From assembly GCA_027924645.1 (NCBI GenBank), contig BSBN01000254.1, positions 11,240,001 to 11,304,000 of the forward strand: DNA of 64,000 nucleotides. Reading direction: 5' to 3'. Within the stretch, counting starts at the first letter, position 1; each line of letters starts with the position of its first letter. The notes beneath the pieces were generated by a model. The model saw nothing but the letters and a program-made list of their open reading frames with translations, was not told the origin of the DNA and did not search any database. The translations under genes were made by a program, and so were the position numbers. Below are positions 35,708 through 48,400 of this stretch, one piece after another. The DNA comes from Cunninghamia lanceolata. Its lineage: Eukaryota > Streptophyta > Pinopsida > Cupressales > Cupressaceae.

Positions 35708-36392
35708 CACAAGACTAGGATCATCATCAGCAGTTTAGGTGATGATAAAGTTCGTAAGGTAACACTTAGACATCGCTAAGTTTCTAAGCTATATGCAAAT
35801 ATTTGTTGTTCTGAGTCGACATACGCTAATCTTGTGTAAATTTTTTGAAATCAGTCATAAATATTACAATCTTCATAGTAGATCATCATGTATTTGCAAA
35901 GATCAGCCTTATTTCGGGTAAATTTGTCAAAACTCTGAGGTATCCTACTGCAGAAACCCGATATCAACTTGCTAGTGTTGCCAAACCAAAAATCACCTCA
36001 TATTTGCAGTATAGTTGCAAATATTCTATAAATACTTAATCAATTCTCAATCCTGACCATAAATATAGTCATTGCTGGTATACTCCAACTGATATTTACA
36101 AAGTTCTAGCCAATTTGCCTTAAAATTGAGAAATCCTAGCTCACAGGATAAATACCAGGTGTAGACCTAGTGGAATCTTTGAAGAACTACCTGTTAGAGG
36201 GTTTAGACCTAGAACTGTAGACATCCATCACACTCAGGATCTAGTGCATCAGGAGCTTCACCAGAACCTCCTCTTGTAACTGTTGTTGGTTTGCAAATAC
36301 CTTCTGGGATATCTGTGACACCTCCTATTCAATGTCAACCCTAGGTCCAACCTCAACTAGCTGTACCACAGGCTCAACCTCCTCTGGTTGCG

Positions 36393-38435
36393 ATGTCTTT
36401 CTTTACAGTAGAGTCACCTTTGACCTTTACTGCATATCATGAGTTACCAAAGAATCTAGACAAGCTTTGTCCAAAATATCATCCTTATCAGGATGCTGAT
36501 GATCATATTAGAACCTTTAAAGAAGCCTGTTGTAGGGCTAGAATAGAGCATCAAGATGTTGTATGCAGATTATTTCCTTTTTCCCTAAGGGAAGAGGCTT
36601 ATAATTAGTTTATTAGTCTTGGTTAGAGTTCTATTGGTTCATTGGCTATCCTAGAGAAAGCTTTTACTGATAGGTTCAAAATACCAATAGATCCCTCAAT
36701 GAACTATCACCTATTTGCCACTATCAAGCGGTTTGAAGGAGAACCTATTGCCAATTTCAATGCTAGGTTCCAGAAAATGCTATACAAGTTAGTTGCTCCA
36801 TATACTGTAGCAGATGTTGCTGCTAGGAGTATCTATTACTCAGCTCTGGATCCATTGACTTCCATGTTCATCAAGAGAACACACCCTGAAATCACTACCT
36901 TGACAGGAGCTTTTCAAGAAGCTATCAAAGTAAATCAATAGTTAGTCCCTGCACCAACACCAAACATAGCATTCCCTACATTGCCTGGCATGTGTCCAAC
37001 TTATCCTCCACAATATCCTACATATCCAACTCAGCAATATCTGGCACAGCAATATCCCAATGGAGCTATGATGCCTCCAACAGTCATGCCAGCACCCTTG
37101 CAAATTCCTCCATTAAGTATCATGCCACCTCCTAATGGGAGTGGCTAGACACCACAATATCCTGCACAAACTTAGACACCTCAAGGTGCTGACCTATCCA
37201 ACAATAATCATGGATCCTCTTTCTTCAAGCCTCAAACCGAAAATGTAGTAGCTAAAGCTTAAGAAGAGAAGGAAGAAATCAAAGAAATCTCTGCTCAACT
37301 AAGAAAACTAACTACAAAGGTCACTCATCTGAGAAATTAGAACTTCTATTCTTAGCCTAACCAAAACAGAGGTTATTCCAATGACATACCAAATTATCCT
37401 GACAGAGGATACAACAACAGTAATTTCAATAATAGTGGTGCAAATAACAATAATCCTCAGAGACAGCTGAGAGTATGGAACTCCAAGCCAAATAATGGCT
37501 CACTACCATCACCCTTAGATAACCAGCCACTTACTGAAACCAAACAGATTGCTAGAGTCAATCTTGCTGAAGCAGCCCTCACCAATTGGTGTAGAATACA
37601 CAATACAAATGCTCATGTAGAGCTAGACTGTCCACAATTCAGAATTGCTGCTAGCATTTTCCAGATAGAAGTATCTAATACTTCTGGAAATCCACCTCAG
37701 GTAGAGGGAAATAAAATTGTTCCTTGTGGATATGACTCTGCATTTGTATTAGAGAGTTATGACTTTCATCATCATTAGCAAGCTGTGTCACCCCACCAGC
37801 ATTATACCTAGGCATGTGAAGAATCTGCCATGGCTTTTGAGTCAAATTTTGTCTTCCCTTTTAAGGATGAGAACGAGCCTTCCACTGAACATGAGGAGGT
37901 GCATGCATACCAGCAGCAATATCCTGGTAAGCATAATTATAATATGAGAAGCAACTCCAACAGACCTACCGGTCCACTAACCAGTTCCTTGCCCCTGAAT
38001 AATTTTAGCACACCTCCTGATCCCAAGGCAAATAACAATCTGAGATTTCCCAAGGTGAATGCCCAATACCTGTCACCTCAGAATACAACATCAAAGGTTG
38101 TTAGCCTACCTCATGAGTCTGATAAACTTGTCACATATCTAGCTGATGAAATGAAAAAGGTAAAGATCAGCTTGTCTTTGTTAGAGTTGTTGAAAACTCC
38201 TGCAATCAAGAAGGCTTTCATGAAATCACTAGATGATCCTGCTCCTAAAGAGGATAATTATTCCCCAGGTCAGTCTAGTAGTAAAGATCATGCTACTAGA
38301 GATAATAATATCAAGCCTAAAGTGCCAGCTACTGTCCAAGCTGTAGAAACCTCCCACATGACCTTGTGTAGGGATAAGAGCAAGTCACCACCTTTCCTCC
38401 TCACTATAAGGATGTTTAGCAAGAATTTACACTAG
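36393..38435 (+). pseudogene. Gag of Tat-like element, stop-riddled
   Basis: A single plus-strand frame of about 680 codons with about ten in-frame stops, nearly all TAG, and no internal frameshift. Residues 1-180 form the Gag core (LTFTAYHELP, DADDHIRTFKEAC, LFPFSLREEAYN, AILEKAFTDRFKIP). A Pro/Gln/Tyr-rich linker (YPPQYPTYPTQQY) and an Asn-rich stretch follow. Near 37587 comes the finger WCRIHNTNAHVELDC (C-x2-H-x4-H-x4-C), the Tat-style CHHC variant. A Ser/Lys-rich tail runs to the protease. The TAG at 36606 sits where Gag cores have Trp; others sit where Gln fits. ATG 36393 is the best start, although coding-like sequence may begin earlier. Confidence 0.85.
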
Positions 38436-38871
38436 TAGATTCAGGTGCATCTACAAATGTCATGCCCCTGTCCATATGCAATGCTTTAGGACTACATCCT
38501 ACTAAATCCCTAAAAAAGGTGACATAGCTAGATAAGACAAAAGTGAGTGTAATAGGAGAATTGATTCATATACACATGCAATTAGCATCTGATCCCAGGA
38601 TCTAGTATTACATTGATATCCAGGTAGTTGACATACCTGACACATATGGGATGCTACTTAGTAGAGACTGGTCAAAGACTTTGAATGGATATATGGCTAC
38701 TGACTTCAGTCACATGTGGTTACCTTGGAAAGGTATACCCAACCAGATAAGAATAGATGCTGAGCCTAGAATGAAGCACATGATCACTGAGTACAACAAA
38801 ACAAACGAGATCATGTACATCAATACGTAGTTTATGCCATTAGACCACAGGCTATTAGGATAGAAGAGATC
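38400..38871 (+). pseudogene. aspartic protease domain
   Basis: The active site reads LVDSGASTNVMPLSICNALG from about 38432, followed by a domain with IDIQVVDIPDTYGMLLSRDW, the second protease landmark. It is in a different phase from gag, so there is either a gag-protease frameshift or an indel near 38395. At least four in-frame TAG stops break it. Confidence 0.82.
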
Positions 38872-39660
38872 TTGATGCTTGACTTTCATGATCATCATGA
38901 TGATGATCATCAGGAAGATATGCTAGTTGTAGAACCTGATAGTAATTTTGAGAACGAGAATGAAATAGATCGCTTCAGAAACATTAAGATGCATCTATCC
39001 AAGCAGGTAAAATGTTGTCAATTATTAGATATACCTATTCATGATATTCTGATTGATAGTTGGTGCAGATTACATGATGAGGCACATTCAGAGAAAACTT
39101 GTGAAACATGCCTAGATATGATGGAGCTGGAGCAGACATGCAGTGAGGCATCATCATCATATTCTGAGGTAAGTTCTACATTTGATGATGATGATACTAA
39201 TTCTAGTTTGTCTTCTGCAAGAGACACAGAAAAGGTGACGGATCATGACAGAGATCAAATTTTGAGAACAGAAGAAATTCTGGTGTATGACCAGATAAAT
39301 GTTAAGAAGAAAGAAAAGATCACCCCTGGGAGTGATTGTCTGATGGAGTTAGATTATGAATTATCTAATGAAGACAGTGGTAGTAACTTAACCTGATTTG
39401 AAGAATTTTTATCAGGAGAAATTAAGAAGATGATAGAACAAAAGAGACATCCACAGGATGCGCTGACTGAAAGATGGTGTAGGTTGCATGAGGCACCTCA
39501 CTCAAAAACTACCTATTCACTATGCTTACATGTTTTAAAGAGACATACAGTGCATGATCCAAAAGATCATCCTCCTGACGATAAAAAACAAGAAGAAAAA
39601 TTAGCTTCCTAGGAGAAAGAAAAGATGAAGTCTGAGAAAGCTGAAATTCCTAAGTTAAAA
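38872..39660 (+). pseudogene. acidic linker with two knuckle-like modules
   Basis: This lies between protease and RNase H. It is rich in Asp, Glu, His and Ser (DFHDHHDDDHQED). It contains WCRLHDEAHSEKTCETC at 39061 and WCRLHEAPHSKTTYSLC at 39475, both resembling the Gag finger WCRIH----H----C. In the second, a Cys seems to have become Tyr. The frame is open for 174 codons, then broken by stops at 39394, 39610 and 39661. The function is unknown; nucleic-acid or metal binding is a guess from the Cys/His spacing. Confidence 0.6.
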
Positions 39661-40267
39661 TGAATATCAAGTGGAGCAGCTGCCAGAGCTACAAAGAAAA
39701 GAGAAGGTTCAGCCAAACCTTTTGCTGAAGATAAATCCTGGACTCTAAGATTTGATGGATCTAAGTCCAAACAAGGAGCTGGAGTAGGGATTGATCTCAT
39801 TGACCCATCAGGAAAATCCTACTTAGCTGCCTATAGATTACAGTTCCCCTGTACTAACAATGTGACAGAGTATGAAACTCTGATTCATGGATATTGTTTG
39901 CTCTCAAGAAGAAGGTAAAAATTCTGCATGTCTTTGGGGACTCAGAATTAGTTGTCAGACAGGTAAGAGGAATCTACTCTTGCAACTATAAGAGATTGTT
40001 AATTATAGACACAGAGTGTGGGATTTGATTGAAGACTTTGATGCATTTAATATCACCCACGTTCCTAGAGAACAGAACCATAGGGCAGATGCACTTGCCC
40101 AGGCTGCTAGTACACTGGAGCCATTATCTATATCAGGCTTAAAGAGATTTTCAGTAGAACTGATATCAGTACCATCAATACCCGATAATGTTACTAATCT
40201 TCAAGTCTTTGATGATGATCAACACGTCCTTGATTTCATCTCTAACAGGGATATATTTGATGCTTAG
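39661..40267 (+). pseudogene. archaeal-type RNase H upstream of RT
   Basis: The four acidic motifs appear in order: WTLRFDGSKSKQGAG (Asp), NNVTEYETLIHG (Glu), HVFGDSELVVRQVRG (Asp) and HVPREQNHRADALAQAAS (Asp). This is the pattern of the additional archaeal-type RNase H acquired by Tat elements. One frameshift lies near 39900 and another before 40016, so two phases must be read. In Tat elements I know, this domain usually sits near the RT-RNase H/integrase junction. Here it precedes the RT. Confidence 0.8.
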
Positions 40268-40437
40268 ATCATAGATGAGAATAATGTGGAAGATCACGTT
40301 TGGGAAGAAGATGAAATATTAGAGTTACCTGGCAATAGGATTCCCAAAGGTATGATTGAATTAAAAAGAGCCTTTGATTTAGATACATGCTGAAATAGAA
40401 GGATCTTCCCAAAGCTAATGGAGGTCAATATTCACAA

Positions 40438-41800
40438 GTGAATATTAGACAAAATGAAGACAAGAGAAATGTCTTGATTGGTAAGGTTTGCACAATAGAA
40501 GAGTTAGAAGGAATAACTCAGGCCCTTAAGGATTACATTCATGTAATTGCATGGACTTATGATGAGCTGAATACATATGGCACATCAGTCATAACTCACA
40601 CTATTCCCCTCAAGCCAGACGCTAAACCTTTCAGATAGAAGAAAAGGCCAGTCAATGCTTTGCTTGAACCAATAATTTTTGAAGAAGTCAAGAAGCTGTT
40701 AAATGCCAGGATAATCTTTCCTATGAGGCACTCCACTTGGGTGGCTAACCTAGTGCCAGTAAGAAAGAAGAATGGAGACATCAGATTGTGTGTAGACTTT
40801 AGGAACCTGAATAGAGCATCAGAGAAGGATAATTATCCTTTACCCTCATTAGATGAAGTTCTACAGACTGTCAATGGAGCTAAAATGATGTCTTTTCTAG
40901 ATGGCTTCTCAGGGTACAATTAGGTCATGGTTGACAAGATTGACAGGCTGAAGACTGCCTTCACCACAAAGTGGGGGCTATTTGCTTATAGACGCATGCC
41001 ATTTGGGCTGATAAATGCTGGAGCAACATTCTAGCGATCTATGGACATAGCCTTCAGAGGCTTAATAGGAAAATGTATAGTCATCTACATAGATGACCTC
41101 ATAGTGTTCTCCAAAGAAAGAACAAATCATGTAACAGATCTCAGAAATGTATTGAAAAAATGTGAGGAATATGGAATATCCTTGAACCCCAAGAAGTGCA
41201 TATTTGGGGTGACAACAGGAAAGTTGTTGGGCCACCTAATAACTGAAAATAGAATTATCATTGATCCTGACAGGGTGGAGTCTATTATGAAAATACAACT
41301 TCCTGGAAGTAAGAAAGAACTTAAGTCTTACTTTGGTAAGATTAACTTTGTAAGAAAATTCATCACTGGTTTTACAGAGATAGTTAGACCATTAAATGCT
41401 ATGCTGAAGAAAGATGCCAAGATTGAGTGTACAGCAGAAGCTCAATCTACTTTTGAAGGCATAAAGAAAGCCATATCAGATGCTCCTGTACTCATTAGTC
41501 TAGACTATACCAGAGACTTTTATATTTATTCATTTGCTTCAGAACACACCTTTGCAGCAGTATTAACACAAAGGAATGAAGAGAAAGAAGAGAAACCGAT
41601 TGCTTTCATGAGCTATCCCTTCAAGGATGCTGAACTGAGATATGTGGATGTTGAAAGACAAGCACTTGCATTAGTCAGGGCAGTAAAAAAATTTAGGCAT
41701 TATATACTAAGAAGCAAAGTAATTGCAGTAGTGCCTGATGCAGCAGTGAAGATGCTGCTAATGCAGAGTGAACCTGGTGAAAAAAGAGCTAAGTGAATTA
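40438..41800 (+). pseudogene. reverse transcriptase and gypsy RNase H
   Basis: RT motifs in order: WVANLVPVRKKNGDIRLCVD, FRNLNRAS, MMSFLDGFSGYN, RRMPFGLINAGATF, then the catalytic YIDDLIVFS at 41085-41111. The connection and RNase H follow (KKELKSYFGKINFVRKF, FYIYSFASEHTFAAVL, ELRYVDVERQALALVRAV). The first RNase H Asp position reads SFASE, so this domain may be catalytically weak, consistent with the presence of a second RNase H. In-frame stops at 40636, 40921, 41032 (all TAG where Gln fits) and 41794 (TGA). The phase is unbroken into integrase. Confidence 0.9.
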
Positions 41801-43191
41801 CTGTATTACAAGAGTATGACATGGAGATTACACCGATGAAATTGGTAAGAGGATAGGCTCTAAGTCAAATGATATCAGAAATTGACCCAAACATTATAAG
41901 CCAGTAGTATGTTATCAATGCTAAGGACAATAAGGAATGGTATTCAAATATCAGGCACATCCTGATCACTGGAAGATGTCCTCCAAGACTGCAAGCTTCA
42001 TAGAGAAGAGTCTTGAAGATAAGGTCACAAAAATATATGATGAAGGGAGGAACCCTGTTCAAGAAGAATTATGAAGGAATATACCTGAGATGCTTAGAAA
42101 AGCCAGAATCAAATAAGGTTTTATCAGAATTACATGACAAGTTCGGAACAACACATGGATTAGCCCTGGCCACAACACATGCGATCCTCAGAGCAGGATA
42201 TTACTGGCCTACAGTTTTTAAAGATACAGTTGAACATGTTAAATGTTGTCATGTATGTCAGGTTGCTGCCAATAGAGAGAAATATACTGCACAACCCTTG
42301 CAGCCAGTGATGGAAGAGCACCCATTTGCACAATGGGGCATAGATTTCATAGGACCAATCAATCCTCCATCATCCTCAGGCCATAGGTATGTCTTAACAA
42401 TTACTGATTATTGTACCAGATGGACTGAAGCTATCAGCAGCAAGACTTGTACTACAGATGATGTTATTAAATTTCTGGAAAGCAACATTGTTACTAGGTT
42501 TGGAACTTCTTATGCTTTGGTAAGTGATAATGGTTCTGCTTTCACTTCAACCAAATTGTCAAGTTGGGCTTTTGATCATGGGATCATACTCAAGTTTTCA
42601 TCCAACTATTATCCCTAAGGGAATGGATTAGCAGAATCCACAAATAAGAATTTGTTGAATATCATAAGAAAATTAATAGAGAAGAACCCTAGGGAATGGA
42701 ACTCATTTCTAAAATATGCATTATGGGTAGACAGAACTAGAATGAAAACTGCACTAGGAAATTCACCTTTTCACTTAGTATATGGGGTAGATCCTATCCT
42801 CCCTGTAAACTTAAAAATTCCTACCCTGTAGTTTGCCCAAGAATACCTAGGTATAGACAATAGACAAGAAGTCAGGTTGCTTCAGCTGATGCACCTGGAA
42901 GAGAAAAGAAGTCAAGCAATTGACCAATTTGTAAAACATCAGGCTGTTGTCAAACGCTGGTTTGATAAAAGAGCCAAAGTCAAGGCCTTCAGGATATATG
43001 ATTTAGTCTTGATGTAGGATAAAGCCCATGAGAGGAAAGGAGACCATGGTAAGTTTGACAAATTATGGATAGGTCCCTTTCAAATTTTTGAGATACTAGG
43101 AGACATCACTTATAGGCTTAAGAATTTGACAGGTGAGGATGTCCCATTGCCAGTCAATGGACAATTCCTCAAACACTATTTCCAAGCCTAA
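41801..43191 (+). pseudogene. integrase
   Basis: Same frame as RT. The zinc-binding HHCC region is GTTHGLALATTHAILRAGYY and CCHVCQ. The catalytic core has WGIDFIGPI, LVSDNGSAFTS and GNGLAESTNKNLLNII for the D, D and E residues. The C-terminal part (LWIGPFQIFEILGDITYRL) ends at TAA 43189. Stops at 41854, near 41908 and 42000, 42616 (TAA in YYP-GNG, normally Gln), 42829 and 43015 (TAG where Trp fits). No chromodomain is visible, as expected for a non-chromovirus lineage. Confidence 0.9.
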
Positions 43192-44045
43192 GTGACTTCA
43201 TGACAGTCAGGTGTATCATAATGTACATTTGTATAGTTGCTTGTACAGTTGTGTTTTTGTTGTCTTGTTTGTTTGTTTGTTTTGTTGTTTGTTTGTTGAG
43301 TTTTGTTTTGGCTAGTCAAGATGAGGAAGCCTTATTACCTCAGAAAATAACAAATTGTTAGGATTCAAGTGATGAGATCAAATTTAGACATAGGTTATGA
43401 TTAATTCTAAGAAGTATTCATGACCAAGTTTGTGATATCCTTTCATCAGGGTGTCTTTTCTTGATCAAAGCGAATCAACCACAATGACACACTTAACAGC
43501 CTTGGGTTTGTTGAAAATACAAGTATAGGTGTTAAGCAAAAAATCTAAAGGGACTCCCTTCCTACCAATACAATCTCCAACCTAAAGCTGCAAGTGACTA
43601 TACCTTGTACAAATGAGCTGACATGATGATATCAGATACAAATTTTAAAGAAAATCAAGAAAGAAATAAAATTAGGCCATCTAAGTAACTCTACCGGGGC
43701 TATGAACGCTTGCTGGCAGTGGGGCTCTACTTAGGGGGATTGTATAGATAACCTTGCTAGCACTATAAACGCCTCCTGGCAGCAAGGCTCTATCTAGGTT
43801 GGCTATGAGGGATGATCTCCAACTATGTAGCTTAACACCAGTTACTCATGTTTCAACTTGCTTTCAAGATGAAGATAATTAATCATTTGCACACACATGA
43901 TCCTTTGTTAGCATTGTTACCATGATGAACTTTTATCATTTAAAAGATCATGATGCTTATGCTTAGAAAGAATTACAATACTATGGATGAATGTGACCAC
44001 ATCACTCAAATCATTAGAATTTGTTTGTTTTCTTTGGTGGCAAGT
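43192..44045 (+). other. non-coding region between integrase and 3' LTR
   Basis: It contains a (GTTT)n run at about 43257-43305, an imperfect 62-bp duplication near 43690-43805 and no ORF. The purine tract before the LTR is weak (GGTGGCAAGT). Confidence 0.65.
43690..43805 (+). repeat. imperfect 62-bp tandem duplication
   Basis: A block centred on CTATGAACGCTTGCTGGCAG and GGCTCTACTTAGG recurs as CTATAAACGCCTCCTGGCAG and GGCTCTATCTAGG about 62 bases on. It could be a structured 3' untranslated element of the retrotransposon RNA; no function is known to me. Confidence 0.6.
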
Positions 44046-45272
44046 TGTTGTGTGGTTACACAACACACCCCATTTTGACTTGACAAAACAGGGACCCAAC
44101 ATTTTTTTTGCATGGCTTTGCTTGTTTTGTGCTTTCTGGCAGTTTGGTAAAAGTAAGTCATGTGGTTCATCATGCATGGAGAAGCTGGGTAAGTCATCAT
44201 CATGGGGTTAGTTTGTCAAAATTCATATTTCATTCTAGTAACCTCATTTTTAGAAAGAGCATCAAATTTCATGCAGGTTTGCCTTTTGCATCACCCTGAT
44301 ATTCATTAGGATGTGAAAGTTATGAATGGTCAAAATCCTGGTCAAACCTGATATTCATAGGGGGGAGGATCATATTTCTTAATATTAGTCATCTTTCGAA
44401 AGATCACCCCAATCTAATTTATCACCCAATAAAGCATTTGATTCATGGCATGCCGACGTCAATTTTAGGTGATAATGACCTTTACCCATCAACAACCTTA
44501 TGTATTTCACGAGAGTCATATTCCTCAACGTAACCTGATATTTCTCAATATCATCCTGCCATGAAATATCCCCCTAAACCATTATCCTGATGATGTCATT
44601 TGAGTCTGATAAACAAAGAAACAAACATGACGATGATGTAATCATCACATTTACTTCTCGGGGGCATATTTCCTAAACATGATCCTTCTCGCATAATATG
44701 ATGATGATGTCATGATGTCATAGCAATATACTGAGCCAATATCTAGATGACGTCATGCCAATATTCTGAGAGAGAGGGTATAGTTTACCCAGTCATCATT
44801 ATTTTTGTAACATCACCTGACATATTGAAATATCCTCCTGATGTATTAAGCATGACCTAATGGTGCGTTCACCACCCTGATATCTAAATATCATCATGTA
44901 TTTGAATATCATCCTGTCATGTGAATATCACCTAGCTCTTGTTGCTGCCATTGACATTTAATATGCACAGTTGTGGTAGGTAGTTCCCACCACCCACAAA
45001 TTGTGATGACACACCTGGCGAGATCCTGAGTTCCCATGAAAAATCAACAATTAAAATCTAATCCGTCAGGGTTTGCCCTAATTTTGCCCTAATTGAAAAG
45101 TTAAAAGGTAAATTCAATTGCCATTTTTATAGAGTGCTAGCTTTCCAAACCCTTGTACGGGAGATACTTGGACGCACAGAGCTTACAAGAAGGAAGAAGC
45201 ACGAGATTATCACCTGAATTAAAAGTACTTTCAGATAACCACTAGTATAATCAAAGGGATCTGCATAACCAG

Positions 45273-45456
45273 GTAAGTAATTGAAACCTTCATCTTGTTG
45301 CTTTTATATAATCAGGTAGGATGTTGCAGGTGTTAGTTTACACATCTCATGATAAGTAAATGCTGAATAAGTATAGTATGCATGATGTTAGTAGAGATAA
45401 ATCATTATGTGCATGCTTGTGAATATCCATTGTAAGACAAATCCTGTTAATTGCAG
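45273..45456 (+). other. candidate leader intron in 3' LTR (better preserved)
   Basis: Donor CAG|GTAAGT and acceptor TTAATTGCAG|ATATCC, 184 bp, ending seven bases before ATG 45463. It is inferred from splice consensus and position only. Confidence 0.45.
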
Positions 45457-45462
45457 ATATCC

Positions 45463-48400
45463 ATGGCTGACAAGAGGTTAGCTAAGTGCGAGGCTGAATT
45501 CAGTAGGCCAATGTTCACATATCCTAGAGGAATCCTATTCAAGTACGGTGCCATAATGGATACACATCAAGGAAGTACCGATTTGGAAGCTTGGTATACC
45601 AAAATGAATGATGAAAAGAATAGAAGCACCTTGCTAGATGCAGTGTTCGTGTCAGGAATATGGAATGCGGCTAGTTTTCCATACTCCATGGAGTCTCCAG
45701 AGCTAGTTATTGAATGTGCATGAAATTACAATCCACAAACAAGACAGGTGGTGAAACATGGAAGAATATATGCAGACCTGTCCATCAAGGGTCTTTCCAA
45801 GACATTTGGACTGCCATTGGGTAGGAAGGTTAACAGCATAAATTTGAAGAAATCTGAAGTTGAATATGAAAACAATAAGAAGAAAGAAAGAAAGAACATG
45901 TATTAGTGGAGGGCTAAGAACAGTGCATATCCTGCAGCAGCCAAGCTTCTAGTGCACTTATATAAGTATGATTTTGATGACAAATATCAATATATGATTG
46001 CATTGCTTAGCAGGGTGACAGGCTAGCCTGATGCTGGTAGTTTTAAGGATTGGATGTACAGTGTCATCATGATGTGCATATATGCAGATACCAAGCCACT
46101 ATGGGGCCAATTGATTAGTGATGCTCTACATGAGCATCTTCTGAGCCTGGGAGGTTCAAATTGTTCCTTTTACATGACATCATATATTGTCCACTCCTGT
46201 GCTTACAAAGGCACATTTGATGCATTAACAACAGTTGGAAGGATTGGTGGAACAACCAATGATGCTCATATTTGGGATCATTATCCCCAGTTGCAGAGAG
46301 TAAATTACCTCCAGGATTATAAATTGGTAAATGATGCATTCTCTATGCATCTGGTGAGGACCATGGAGGAAGATAGGACAAAAAGATTGAGCATGGAAGC
46401 TCAAGAAGTAATCTACAGGCATGGAGCCTAGTACATCCAATTTGCAACATTTTCTTACATAAGAATTGAGGGCTTTGAAGGACAACCCCTTATGCTGCCA
46501 AGATATCCCACTAATGCAGTGATATTAATGGAATTTATAAGGTAGAGCTCTAAAATACTGAAGGCATACAAACATGTTCATAAAATACCACCCATTTTGT
46601 TTGTAGTAACTATTGGCTGGTATATGTGCCCAGATTCAGAAAATATCAAGAAAATCATGGTTAGTTTCAATAAAATACAATTGTAGCCATTCCCACTGGT
46701 AAGGCCATATGATCCTTATGGGAGGATACAGAAAATAATAGGGAAACCTATTCATCAAGGGCACCTAGAAGACTTCTGGGTGGATTGTGAAGATGAAGCA
46801 GAAGCCAGAAGAAGAAGATACCAAAGGTTAATACTGATCAAATCAAAACCTTTGACTGCAACTCCATTCCTTCACAGTTCAAAAATGATGATGGCAAAAT
46901 AATGGCAGATGAGTACGAAGAAAAGAAAATATATAATGATACAATATCTACACTTGACCTGACCATACATGAAGACATATATTTGGATCCTTTCATTGCC
47001 AGGACATTACAGCTAACCCAAGCTTGGGTTGATGAACAAATTGATGCATTGAAGAAGGCTGTTGCCATTACTGTAGATAATAAAAAGAAGAGACAGGATA
47101 TTCCTGATGAGGAATATGATGATTTTATAATTAAAAAAAAGAAATCTAAAGGAGAAAGGCTGCCTCCACAATAACAGCAAAGCAAAAGACCCCCTAGGGG
47201 TAAGAAAATTGATAATGAACCCAAAGGGGTGATTATTGAAAGAGCAGTGTTTCCAGCTGAAGATGCAACAGCAACAGTATCAGGATCAAGATCAGCATCA
47301 CCACCACAGGTAGATAAACAAAAGGGCAAAAGGATTCAAAACATGGTTACAGAAACTGTTGAGACCCAAGAATAGGGTCAATCCTCACAAAAACAAATAG
47401 AAGAGGATATCGCCCTGGAGGAAGAGCCTGAGGAAGAGGAATCCCCTTTATTATTCAAAAGGAAAAGAAAAGCCCCACAGGTGATTGTAGCTACCACACC
47501 TAAGAAACCAAGAACCTCCATGAGAGGTGAGATAAAGTAATCCCCTATAATGTTGAAAGAGGCAGGTAGTGAAGCTTTCGATAAGGAATTTCAACACAAT
47601 GTTCCACTTCCTACCATTATGAAGTTCAAGCCTGAACAAGCAGAAGAGTAGATGAAAGAAACCTCGCAAATGTTTGAACAAGGTCATAGATCACTGGATG
47701 AAACAGTTAATTTATCTGATAATGAGGTAGTGGAGGATGTAGCTTCATAGAAGATGGAAACCCTTGCTGCAGGTACTCACATGACTCCTCATGGGACTCC
47801 ATTAGTAAAAACAATATTGGAGGAGATGAAGCAAGTGGAATCTGAAAAGGAAAAGAGTCCAGAGAAGATAGCTCAAGAAATGGGGCTAGACACATTAGTG
47901 AAATAGGTGACAAGTCCTACGATAGTGGATTTCACATATAGACAGGATGTAAGTCCTGAACACTTGGCAGGTACACATGATAAAGGAGAACATATAGAAG
48001 AAGTGAAGATGGCAGAACAAGAGGGCCATGCTTCAGAAATAAGCCAACAACACCAACAGAATACATTAGTTAAGCCTATTATAGTAGAGGTTTAGGAAAA
48101 GAAAGCTGATGAGAAAGATGTATTAGAAGATCATGCTTCTAAAGTTCAGGAAGTAAGTAATGCAGGTGCAAAACAGATTGTGGTTTTAGAACAAATACTA
48201 GCGCCTAAGGAAGATTCCACAATATCCACTGCTAAAAATATACCTCAACAGGAGGAAAAGTCAAAAGTGGATGAAGTAATAAAGGAGAAGGATCATGATC
48301 ATCATATTAATGCATCACACGATCCTCCACCTCAGGATGATGCTCCTCAGCAAGAGGAAATTCCTCAACAAGAGGATATACCACAGGATCGCTCTCAGTA

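Noticed and set aside
36393..43191. Reassigned genetic code in which TAG encodes Gln
   Set aside because: Some stops sit where Trp or Arg fits (for example 36606, 41794, 43015), the intact gag frame at 5551 uses ordinary codons, and plant nuclear code is standard. C-to-T decay explains the pattern.
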